From contig DUQM01000070.1 in assembly GCA_012837825.1 (NCBI GenBank), positions 1 to 32,270 on the forward strand: a stretch of DNA of 32,270 nucleotides, read 5' to 3'. Positions 26,510 through 32,270 of the stretch are shown here, piece after piece. The position numbers and the translations under genes were made by a program. The notes under the pieces are model-generated. The model worked only from the letters and a program-made list of their open reading frames with translations, made no database searches and was not told the DNA's origin. Source of the DNA: Actinomycetota bacterium. GTDB taxonomy: Bacteria; Actinomycetota; Humimicrobiia; Humimicrobiales; Humimicrobiaceae. Positions within the stretch are counted from its first letter, which is position 1; the number at the start of each line of letters is the position of its first letter.

Positions 26510-27091
26510 TTATTTTACACAGACTTTAACAACTGCAGGCCTGATTACAAAATCATTGAGCATATATCCCTTTCGAAGAACGGATATCACATGATGGTCA
26601 TCCACATCATCGGACGCTTCAGTAACAGCTGCCTCGCAGATATGGGGATCAAACTCTTCACCTACAGGATTTATAACTTTCAATCCTTCTTTTTCAAGGA
26701 TCTCAATAAGCTTATCGTGTATCATCTTAAGGCCTTTGAAAAATTCATTGTCTTCGTTTCCTGAAGAAACAGCCATATCAATGGCGCTGTTAAAACTATC
26801 TATTACCGGAAGAAGTTTTTCAATAAGATCCTTATTGGCTCTTTTTATCAGTTCAATGTGCTCTTTAAGCGTTCTTTTCCTGTAATTTTCATAGTCAGCC
26901 TGGATTCTTTTTATTCTGTCCATATGCTCATTTTCAGATTTTTTAAATTTTCCAAGTTCTTCTCTTAAAAGCTCCATTTCCTCAAGAAGCTCTCTGACAA
27001 TAATATTTTCAGACAAAGACTCATCTTCCATAAGCCTTTTTATAAAATCTCCATTGCCTTTTGATTTCTTTTTTACTTTTTTATCAGCCAT
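26510..27091 (-). CDS. grpE: nucleotide exchange factor GrpE
   Basis: The DnaK co-chaperone that releases ADP. The 193-residue protein has a charged Lys/Glu-rich N-terminus, a long coiled coil (about 40-90), and the family core RIQADYENYRKRTLKEHIEL. IEKLLPVIDSFNSAID follows, with a C-terminal beta domain having GEEFDPHICEAAV and VISVLRKGYMLNDFVIRPA followed by VKV. I choose ATG at 27091, with AGAGGTGG just upstream, over a TTG seven codons earlier. No hrcA, dnaK or dnaJ is in the window and no CIRCE or HAIR operator is visible, so it is detached from the usual chaperone operon here. Confidence 0.95.
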   Translation of the reverse strand: MADKKVKKKSKGNGDFIKRLMEDESLSENIIVRELLEEMELLREELGKFKKSENEHMDRIKRIQADYENYRKRTLKEHIELIKRANKDLIEKLLPVIDSFNSAIDMAVSSGNEDNEFFKGLKMIHDKLIEILEKEGLKVINPVGEEFDPHICEAAVTEASDDVDDHHVISVLRKGYMLNDFVIRPAVVKVCVK

Positions 27092-27143
27092 ATTCCACCT
27101 CTTAAAATTCAATTACCTTAAAAAGGTACAGGTTAAAGATAAT

Positions 27144-27173
27144 ATTATATAATAAAATCTACTTTATTTTCCA
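27144..27173 (-). promoter_or_regulatory. possible grpE promoter
   Basis: A perfect TATAAT (27144-27149, minus strand) is preceded at 18 bases by TGGAAA (27168-27173, four of six). It overlaps the end of the upstream lipoprotein gene. A small inverted repeat (TACCTT, three bases, AAGGTA) at 27114-27128 lies between it and the grpE start. Confidence 0.4.
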
Positions 27174-28930
27174 CTACTCGTTATATGGATATCCCCTGTT
27201 GAGACCATGTCTTCCGTAAAGAAATATCCCTGGCAGTCTGCCGGCGCAAAATGGAAATGAACAGTTATTTTATCCCCGTTATCTGCTGCAACATTAGCGA
27301 TCTTTACAGCTATCCTTATTGTTTGACCCGGTTCAATGCCTGGAATAATGGAGCCTATTTTTTCAGGTTCAACTATAGATTCTGAAGAACTGGTGGTGCT
27401 GGTATCAGAAATAACTGTTCCTGTTGCGGTATACGCCCTGATTACTCTTGTAACAACAGTTGATACTGCAATCCTTTTGCCATCTTTTTCCTGCGTCTGC
27501 TTTGTGGTAGTTATAATAGTGGTTGTCTTAACTGACTTGTCATTATTATATGTGATTGTTTCTTCCACATCTCTTGTTCCGGAGACATTTATCCAGTCAG
27601 CTATCTGTGTAACCCTTATATCTTCATTTGAATAATAGTTGGTGCCTGTATTTGGATCCCAGATGTAAACAGCCCAAAGGGGATTTAAAGCCATATTGGG
27701 ATCTGACTCAGGATCAAGAATAAAAAAGTCAAAAACCGGTTGTATATTTACCGGAACATTTCCTGTATTGGTTATCTCATAATACTGTGTATACCACTGT
27801 CTTCTTGCAATAACATCGCCCTGTATGTTATCCATCTTTTTTAATGAAATGTAATACCTGGGTGCCGGCAAAGGCAGGATATTGCTGCTTATCAGATTTC
27901 CTGCTTTGTCAATGACCCATAATGTATAAAAATAAGCTTTCCCGCTTATTACATTTTCATCTTTAAAATTAGTAACTGAACTATCCGTTATTGTAGCAAT
28001 AACATCATCGGTCGGATACTGGGGGCTCAGACATGGTTCGTCTACTCTTACTATCTTGTATGAGAGAAATTCTTCATCATTGCTTTTTTCCCAGCTCAGG
28101 GCATTGCCGCTGTCTGTTACATACCCCGTCAGGCTTATCGGTTCAGGAGAAAGAGTGTCATTGAGTATAAGGATATTTCTGGTTACGGGAGAACTTGGTT
28201 CTTTATTACTGTTAAGACACCACAATGAAATGGAATTCTCTCCTCTTTCAAGCTCAACATTGGCAAAACTGAAGTTTCCGGAAGCATCACTCCGTATGCT
28301 GGCTATTATTTTATCATTTATTTTTAAGTAAACATCAGCAGAAGACATACCTTTGCCTGCTATAAAAACCTGTGGTTCATAAGATTTGGTATAATAATAC
28401 TGACCGATCTCCTTCAGATTAGTCGGATCTTCATATATTTTGAAGTCGAGGGCTTTTCTCACATTTAAAATAAACACAAGTTTTGTAGGCTCGCTTTTAT
28501 TGCCGGAAGTATTTACAGTATAAACATTAACGGTATTCTGCCCTTCAATCAGCTCAACACCGTCTTCAATGCTGAATTTGCCATAGTTGTCAGTTTTATA
28601 AGTTTTTTCTATTGTTTTACCATTTATCTTTAATTCTATTTTTGACTGCGGTTCAGCTTCCCCGGAAATAATAATAAGTTTTTTGTCTGTCTCGGATGCG
28701 AATTCCTCATAAAGCTTGTGGGAAGTAATTATGGGAGGACTTACTATCTTTTCGGACAAACTTTCAAGTTCTTTATTTAAATCAAATTCATCGTCACTGT
28801 CAGCCTGCTTATTATTTTTGACTGAAACAGTAGTAATATCACCAGGCAGCAATGAGCAGCCGGCAGAGATAACTGCAGGGATAGTGCAAATGAAAATAAA
28901 AAATAAAAATATTTTTTTAAATTTTTCCAT
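27164..28930 (-). CDS. large surface lipoprotein with Ig-like and fibronectin-like modules
   Basis: A predicted lipoprotein of 588 residues (lipobox ISAGC, Cys at residue 25). After a short linker, two Ig-like modules of the kind used as surface stalks are visible. The first (about 60-160) has IISGEAEPQSKIELKINGK and NTVNVYTVNTSGNKS; the second (about 175-265) has VFIAGKGMSSADVYLKINDK and NSISLWCLNSN. A fibronectin type III-like module (about 270-355) has NALSWEKSNDEEFLSYKIVR and AYFYTLWVIDKAGN. The C-terminal 230 residues are beta-rich and unrecognised, with a Thr/Ser/Val-rich stretch (about 450-530). No enzyme motif was found. The start is ATG at 28930, with AAGAG about seven bases upstream; a GTG 14 codons earlier is also in frame. 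A binding or scaffold role on the cell surface is inferred. Confidence 0.8.
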   Translation of the reverse strand: MEKFKKIFLFFIFICTIPAVISAGCSLLPGDITTVSVKNNKQADSDDEFDLNKELESLSEKIVSPPIITSHKLYEEFASETDKKLIIISGEAEPQSKIELKINGKTIEKTYKTDNYGKFSIEDGVELIEGQNTVNVYTVNTSGNKSEPTKLVFILNVRKALDFKIYEDPTNLKEIGQYYYTKSYEPQVFIAGKGMSSADVYLKINDKIIASIRSDASGNFSFANVELERGENSISLWCLNSNKEPSSPVTRNILILNDTLSPEPISLTGYVTDSGNALSWEKSNDEEFLSYKIVRVDEPCLSPQYPTDDVIATITDSSVTNFKDENVISGKAYFYTLWVIDKAGNLISSNILPLPAPRYYISLKKMDNIQGDVIARRQWYTQYYEITNTGNVPVNIQPVFDFFILDPESDPNMALNPLWAVYIWDPNTGTNYYSNEDIRVTQIADWINVSGTRDVEETITYNNDKSVKTTTIITTTKQTQEKDGKRIAVSTVVTRVIRAYTATGTVISDTSTTSSSESIVEPEKIGSIIPGIEPGQTIRIAVKIANVAADNGDKITVHFHFAPADCQGYFFTEDMVSTGDIHITSSGK

Positions 28931-28992
28931 ATTGTTACTCTTGTTTGTATTACACTTTTTATTAAATTCCACTACTTTTTGATATTCTGTTT

Positions 28993-29023
28993 ATAATAAA
29001 ATACTAAAAGAAAGTTTTGTCAA
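28993..29023 (-). promoter_or_regulatory. possible promoter of the surface lipoprotein gene
   Basis: On the minus strand a perfect TTGACA (29018-29023) is followed after 19 bases by TATTAT (28993-28998, five of six). The -35 lies inside the last codons of the preceding lipoprotein gene. The 19-base spacer is slightly long. Confidence 0.4.
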
Positions 29024-29468
29024 AAACAATTTTCCAGCTTTTATTCTCCTCCAGAAGATAAATATATTTTTTATAATCTTTTATCTCTCCGTTAACATAA
29101 GTAACATTGAACTCACAGACTACTTTTGTAAATTCCCTTTCATAACCCAGATATATCGTATTTTTTATCTCGATATTTTCTATGTCATTCAGAATAATAT
29201 TGAGCTCATTGATAAATTTTTCCTTACTTATATTGTTTTTGTCCTCTGTCTTTAAAAGATTATCATATACGATATCCGGCCTCTTGCTTTTCAGAGCATC
29301 AAGAAAATCAATTACAGTTTTTTCAGGTTCGGTTTTTACAAGATATCCTACTTTGTTTTTTATATTGCCGATACTGCATCCCGAAAGAAAAACCATACAA
29401 AAAATCCCCAGCACTACCAGGACTGACAAAAATAAAATATTTTTTTTTATTTCACTTCTACTTATCAT
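29004..29468 (-). CDS. small NTF2-like lipoprotein of unknown function
   Basis: A 154-residue predicted lipoprotein. A basic start and hydrophobic helix end in lipobox LSGC (Cys at residue 31). The mature part begins with EKTVIDFLDALKSKRPDIVYDNLL, then an alternating helix and sheet pattern ending KSWKIVFDKTFF. This is the layout of the NTF2-like/DUF4878-type lipoproteins (a helix with an FLDAL-like motif and a terminal W-K-I strand). The exact family is a guess. It starts 20 bases after the cwlM-like stop codon, with GGA just upstream of ATG, so it is probably co-transcribed with trxB and that gene. Confidence 0.75.
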   Translation of the reverse strand: MISRSEIKKNILFLSVLVVLGIFCMVFLSGCSIGNIKNKVGYLVKTEPEKTVIDFLDALKSKRPDIVYDNLLKTEDKNNISKEKFINELNIILNDIENIEIKNTIYLGYEREFTKVVCEFNVTYVNGEIKDYKKYIYLLEENKSWKIVFDKTFF

Positions 29469-29488
29469 TATCCGTCTGCCGGCTGTAG

Positions 29489-30562
29489 TTAAAGATTTTC
29501 CGCTATATATCTTATTATAGCATCAGCAATACATCTGCCTGTTCTCTGCTGAAAATCCCTGTCTGCCAATAGTACAGCCAGATCTTTATTATTCATATTT
29601 CCCCCCTCAATATACACCGAAGTCATATTCGTGTCTTTCAGAACAGCATAGCTGGCGCCCGATGATTGAACAGATACGCCCGATATATTTTTTTCAAACT
29701 CACTGCATATAAGATCGGCCAGCCTCTTGCCATTTCTGGAAAATGATTTTATACCTTTGAAGTAATAGCATTGGAGGATATTTTCATCTTTATTTTCACC
29801 ATAGCCGATATTTGTACTTACAAGCAAATCCCCTTTTGCCTTGTTTGCTTTTTTAATTCTCGAAAAGATGCCTTCATAAGGGTTTCCTGCTTTATCTGAA
29901 GTAACAGATACCAAAAAACCGTTATTTTTTAATATGTCAGAGCAGATTTCAGATATTTTTGAACAGATATCAATTTTATTTTTAACATTATCTCCCGGTC
30001 CGTCTTTCATATCAGAAGGGAAAACTCCGCAGTCAAGTATTATTTTTAAAGGTTTTTTCTGACTGTTTTTTATTTTTTTTAAAATCGGATAGTTTGAACT
30101 TTGCTTGTCATCTATGATTCTTTTTAATCCAACAAGATGCTCAAGTGTTTTTCCGCCAAGAATGCCATCCATTTCAAGCTTCATGTTTTTCTGGAATTCC
30201 GTCAGAGCCTTGCCTGTGCTTTTATTAAATATTCCATTCTCATTATTTTTAAAAAACCCCAGTGATTTCAGCCAGAACTGCAGGGTTTTTACATCATCCC
30301 CTCTGAAAGGAGGCTCTTTCAGATAGAGAAGTCTGTCTCCGATGGAATATCCTGCATCAACAAGCTCCTGCCAGCATTCATCATCAACAATACCCGTAAC
30401 AGAAATACATCTTTTTTTCTGAAACTCCTTTATGGCTTTTTCAGTTTCGTCACCGAATATCCCATCTATTTCTGTGCGGCCGAGGTCATATCCAAGCAGC
30501 CTTAATCTGCTTTGAATGTCTACCGCCTTTAAGCCTTTTGCGCCCTTTTTTATTAATGTCAA
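29489..30562 (-). CDS. cwlM: CwlM-type pseudo-amidase: two peptidoglycan-binding domains and an inactive Amidase_3 domain
   Basis: A 357-residue protein with two PG-binding-1 repeats (about 9-72 and 86-150; DGIFGDETEKAIKEFQKK and NGIFNKSTGKALTEFQKN). An Amidase_3 fold (about 173-357) follows. No signal peptide or membrane helix is present, so it should be cytoplasmic. The zinc sites expected in active amidases are gone: the DPGHGG position reads DCGVFP, the metal Glu region reads KNKIDICSKI, and the SIHAN position reads STNIGYG. Only the later Glu in VYIEGGNMNN remains. Mycobacterial CwlM, which activates MurA instead of cutting the wall, has the same domain order, lacks zinc ligands and lies near trxB. 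The YSIGDRLLY and GDDVKTLQ blocks resemble what I recall of it. The mycobacterial C-terminal phosphorylated tail is absent. The start is TTG, with AAGGCGG seven bases upstream. Confidence 0.8.
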   Translation of the reverse strand: MTLIKKGAKGLKAVDIQSRLRLLGYDLGRTEIDGIFGDETEKAIKEFQKKRCISVTGIVDDECWQELVDAGYSIGDRLLYLKEPPFRGDDVKTLQFWLKSLGFFKNNENGIFNKSTGKALTEFQKNMKLEMDGILGGKTLEHLVGLKRIIDDKQSSNYPILKKIKNSQKKPLKIILDCGVFPSDMKDGPGDNVKNKIDICSKISEICSDILKNNGFLVSVTSDKAGNPYEGIFSRIKKANKAKGDLLVSTNIGYGENKDENILQCYYFKGIKSFSRNGKRLADLICSEFEKNISGVSVQSSGASYAVLKDTNMTSVYIEGGNMNNKDLAVLLADRDFQQRTGRCIADAIIRYIAENL

Positions 30563-30577
30563 CTCAAATCCGCCTTT

Positions 30578-31552
30578 TCATATCTTGCCATTCAAAAAAC
30601 CTGCAATATATTTTTCTGCAGATGTTGCCGCCAGTGCCCCGTCTGCAACTGCCGTTATAACCTGCCTTAAAGGTGTATCGCGGACATCTCCTGCCGCAAA
30701 AATGCCCTCTGCGGAAGTCTGAAGATTTTTATCAGTGATCAGAAAACCATTGGCATCCATGGCAGCCAGCCCGGAAAGAACAGCTGAATTGGGAACTATT
30801 CCCACATATTCAAAAACACCGGCAATTTTTATTTTATAAGTGGAATCCGTTTTCTTATTTTTAAGCACCACGTATTCTACTCTGTCTTTACCTTCAAATC
30901 TCAGGATTTCGCTGCTTAAAAGAAATTCTATTTTGGTATTTGCAAAAGCTTCTTCCTGAACCTTTTTTGAGGCTCTCAGCTCATCTCTTCTGTGGATAAT
31001 ATAAACTTTTGAAGCAAACTTCGTAAGAAAAACGGCTTCTTCTATGGCAGCATTTCCTCCGCCTATTACCGCAATATCCATATCCCGGTATAAAGCACCG
31101 TCACAGGTAGCACAGAAAGAAATGCCTTTGCCTATAAATTCCTCTTCATTCTCTATGCCAAGCTTCCCGGGCCCGGCGCCTGTGGCAACTATTATTGTAT
31201 TTGTAACAAATCTTTTATCTTCAGACTCACATATATAATGCTTCAGTCCGGCTGTTTTTTTTGTTTTTGATCTGCTTTTTTTCTCGGCAATACTTTTTAT
31301 TTCACAAAATTCGTTAATGACAATTCCGTATTTTCTTACATGTTCCGTCATTTTCTGCATCAGGTCATAACCTGAAATGTTCTCATAAAAACCCGGATAA
31401 TTGTCAATATGGTCAGTGGTTATTATCTGACCTCCGACTGAAAATCTGTCGGTTATGGTAAAATCCAGTCCTGCCCTGTAAGCATATACAGCTGCTCCCA
31501 GACCTGCAGGTCCTGCCCCGATTATAAGTAGATCTTTTCTGGCTTCCTCCAT
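30578..31552 (-). CDS. trxB: thioredoxin-disulfide reductase
   Basis: A 324-residue flavoenzyme that reduces thioredoxin with NADPH. The FAD motif GAGPAGLGAAVYAYRAGL is at the N-terminus and the redox-active CATCDGA lies near residues 146-152. The NADPH motif GGGNAAIEEA is followed by HRRDELRASK, and the C-terminal FAD block is EGIFAAGDVRDTPLRQVITAVADGALAA. All key residues are intact. A short Arg/Lys-rich insertion (KKSRSKTKKT) lies before the CxxC. The ATG has GGAAGAA just upstream. The cwlM-like gene starts 15 bases after the stop; no trxA is between them. Confidence 0.97.
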   Translation of the reverse strand: MEEARKDLLIIGAGPAGLGAAVYAYRAGLDFTITDRFSVGGQIITTDHIDNYPGFYENISGYDLMQKMTEHVRKYGIVINEFCEIKSIAEKKSRSKTKKTAGLKHYICESEDKRFVTNTIIVATGAGPGKLGIENEEEFIGKGISFCATCDGALYRDMDIAVIGGGNAAIEEAVFLTKFASKVYIIHRRDELRASKKVQEEAFANTKIEFLLSSEILRFEGKDRVEYVVLKNKKTDSTYKIKIAGVFEYVGIVPNSAVLSGLAAMDANGFLITDKNLQTSAEGIFAAGDVRDTPLRQVITAVADGALAATSAEKYIAGFLNGKI

Positions 31553-31674
31553 CTTTCTTCCATCTTTAAATTGAAATATTAATTATTGATTAAATATAAA
31601 TAGTAATATAAAAAGATTTAAAACAATAGAAAAACCAGCGATGGAATAATTTAAAGTCTTTGTAAATATATTTT

Positions 31675-31914
31675 TTATTTATATCTTTTTGCAGCACTCT
31701 TGAATCTGGCTTCAAGCTCTTCTTCGGACTTTACTTCTGCAATATCCGGGTCTATTTCCATAATAAGCCTGATTGCAGACCTTACTATCATTGTATTGGC
31801 AATCTTATGACCACCTGATTTTTTACACTGTATGCCAAGATCTTCAAGATAAGCTACCATATCTGAAGGCATGGTGATTGGGACTCTGAAGTAATCTTGT
31901 TTTCTTTCAATCAT
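31675..31914 (-). CDS. ribbon-helix-helix DNA-binding protein
   Basis: A 79-residue protein with a short N-terminal beta strand (YFRVPITMPSDMVAYLEDLG) and two helices (HKIANTMIVRSAIRLIMEID), matching the MetJ/Arc/CopG fold. A charged C-terminal helix follows (EEELEARFKSAAKRYK). It should bind DNA as a dimer. No toxin gene lies beside it, so an antitoxin role is not supported. The start is ATG with AGAGGT seven bases upstream. A consensus promoter and 10-base direct repeats lie just ahead, suggesting self-regulation. The trxB start lies beyond a 122-base gap upstream on the plus coordinate side, so it may also act nearby. Confidence 0.85.
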   Translation of the reverse strand: MIERKQDYFRVPITMPSDMVAYLEDLGIQCKKSGGHKIANTMIVRSAIRLIMEIDPDIAEVKSEEELEARFKSAAKRYK

Positions 31915-31938
31915 TTTGCTACCTCTTAATGTTATGAC

Positions 31939-31958
31939 ATTTATGCATTTTTACGCAT
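31939..31958 (-). promoter_or_regulatory. tandem 10-bp repeats, likely RHH operator
   Basis: On the minus strand ATGCGTAAAA is followed directly by ATGCATAAAT, two head-to-tail decamers sharing eight of ten bases. They lie between the -10 hexamer and the start codon of the RHH gene, close to the transcription start. RHH proteins often bind adjacent 10-bp-spaced half sites, so this is a natural autoregulation site. Confidence 0.5.
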
Positions 31959-31961
31959 ATG

Positions 31962-31990
31962 ATTATATTGACTAAGAATCAAAATGTCAA
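31962..31990 (-). promoter_or_regulatory. consensus promoter of the RHH gene
   Basis: On the minus strand TTGACA (31985-31990) and TATAAT (31962-31967) are both perfect and separated by the ideal 17 bases. This is the best promoter in the window, giving a leader of roughly 40 bases. Confidence 0.85.
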
Positions 31991-32084
31991 ATAGATAAAT
32001 ACTTGTCCGGAAGCACCCGGTAAAAAAATAATAAAAATACCCGATAGCTTAAAATAAAAGGATTTTAAATATGCTCTTATTTGA

Positions 32085-32121
32085 TTTTTATGATTTTCTT
32101 ATAATTAATTTTTATGATTTT
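32085..32121 (+). repeat. 13-bp direct repeat upstream of the GntR-type gene
   Basis: TTTTTATGATTTT occurs at 32085-32097 and again at 32109-32121, a 24-base period, ending one base before the -35 hexamer of the next promoter. AT-rich repeats at this place could be an upstream activating element or a regulator site. Base composition alone could also produce them. Confidence 0.5.
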
Positions 32122-32122
32122 G

Positions 32123-32151
32123 TTGACTTATCAAAAAATTTATATTAAAAT
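32123..32151 (+). promoter_or_regulatory. promoter of the GntR-type gene
   Basis: TTGACT (32123-32128) and TAAAAT (32146-32151), each five of six to consensus, have a 17-base spacer. The transcription start would fall near 32158, next to the palindrome ATACATGTAT at 32161-32170. Confidence 0.6.
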
Positions 32152-32160
32152 ACATTGGTA

Positions 32161-32170
32161 ATACATGTAT
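32161..32170 (+). promoter_or_regulatory. palindromic operator candidate near the transcription start
   Basis: ATACATGTAT is a perfect 10-base palindrome placed at about +4 to +13 of the predicted transcript. A second inverted pair, TGATA (32170-32174) and TATCA (32186-32190), lies between it and the start codon. The TGGTAATACAT overlapping its left side is close to the GntR/FadR consensus TNGTNNNACNA. Together these fit autoregulation by the encoded GntR-type protein. Confidence 0.4.
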
Positions 32171-32189
32171 GATATGTTAATCAGGTATC

Positions 32190-32270
32190 ATGGTTAAAAA
32201 AGATAAAATTCCAAATACTATCTTTAACACCATCCTTGACGATATAAAGCAAGGAAAATTGAATTCAGGT
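32190..32270 (+). CDS. GntR-family transcriptional regulator, N-terminal fragment cut by the window edge
   Basis: An ATG at 32190, with AGGT just upstream, opens a frame that runs off the window after 27 codons. The visible peptide, KIPNTIFNTILDDIKQGKL followed by NSG, resembles the start of GntR/FadR-type winged-helix regulators, which usually read something like VYEQI...I..GKL.PG just before the DNA-binding helix. The effector domain is not visible, so ligand and targets are unknown. With so short a fragment the family call is tentative. Confidence 0.6.
   Translation, partial: MVKKDKIPNTIFNTILDDIKQGKLNSG

Noticed and set aside
27114-27128. Inverted repeat before grpE as a heat-shock operator (CIRCE or HAIR)
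   Set aside because: The sequence TACCTT/AAGGTA matches neither the CIRCE nor the HAIR consensus and is only six base pairs long.
31675-31914. Antitoxin of a type II toxin-antitoxin pair
   Set aside because: No small toxin-like gene lies upstream or downstream; the neighbours are trxB and a divergent GntR-type gene.

Overview
The window is an AT-rich bacterial chromosome segment, clearly below 40% G+C by eye. Almost every gene is on the minus strand; a three-gene efflux operon (17480-21114) and a partial regulator at the right edge are on the plus strand. The gene order suggests Actinobacteria despite the base composition. glmU, prs, rplY, pth, mfd, a prsA-like foldase gene, mazG, ftsB and ppx follow one another as in actinobacterial genomes. 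A trxB gene lies directly upstream of a cwlM-type pseudo-amidase gene, an arrangement I know from mycobacteria. My best guess is an uncultured, anaerobic, low-GC actinobacterial lineage. This rests on synteny and recalled protein features, not on a tree.

Region by region, in minus-strand transcription order: 32000-31675 holds a small ribbon-helix-helix regulator with a consensus promoter. 31552-29004 holds trxB, the cwlM-like gene and a small lipoprotein. 28930-24849 holds a large surface lipoprotein, grpE, lemA and a TPM-domain protein, and this block runs into nfnA and nfnB (24855-22447). 22367-21122 holds a DUF4349 lipoprotein and a YtxH protein. The plus-strand MacAB-like operon sits in 17288-21114, with a promoter and a leader hairpin. 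eno follows (17108-15813) with a 3' hairpin. Next comes a cobalamin riboswitch driving cobT-cobU-cobS, followed by a cobO 3' remnant and an alkyltransferase gene (15630-11784). The rest is the housekeeping run (11515-460), ending in tRNA-Leu(UAA) at 429-342.

Functionally, the housekeeping run joins envelope precursor synthesis (GlmU), PRPP supply (Prs), translation (L25, Pth), repair and nucleotide sanitation (Mfd, MazG), secretion folding (PrsA-like), division (FtsB) and polyphosphate or alarmone metabolism (Ppx). The cob genes build the nucleotide loop of cobalamin under B12 feedback. NfnAB points to anaerobic, ferredoxin-based redox balancing. The cwlM-like gene probably regulates peptidoglycan synthesis rather than cutting the wall.

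The most notable observations are a cwlM-type protein that has lost its zinc ligands, a decayed cobO next to an intact cobTUS set, an in-frame 18-bp duplication in cobT, a leader hairpin ahead of the efflux operon, and likely autoregulatory sites ahead of the two small regulators at the right edge. No CRISPR array, insertion sequence, integrase or defence island was seen.
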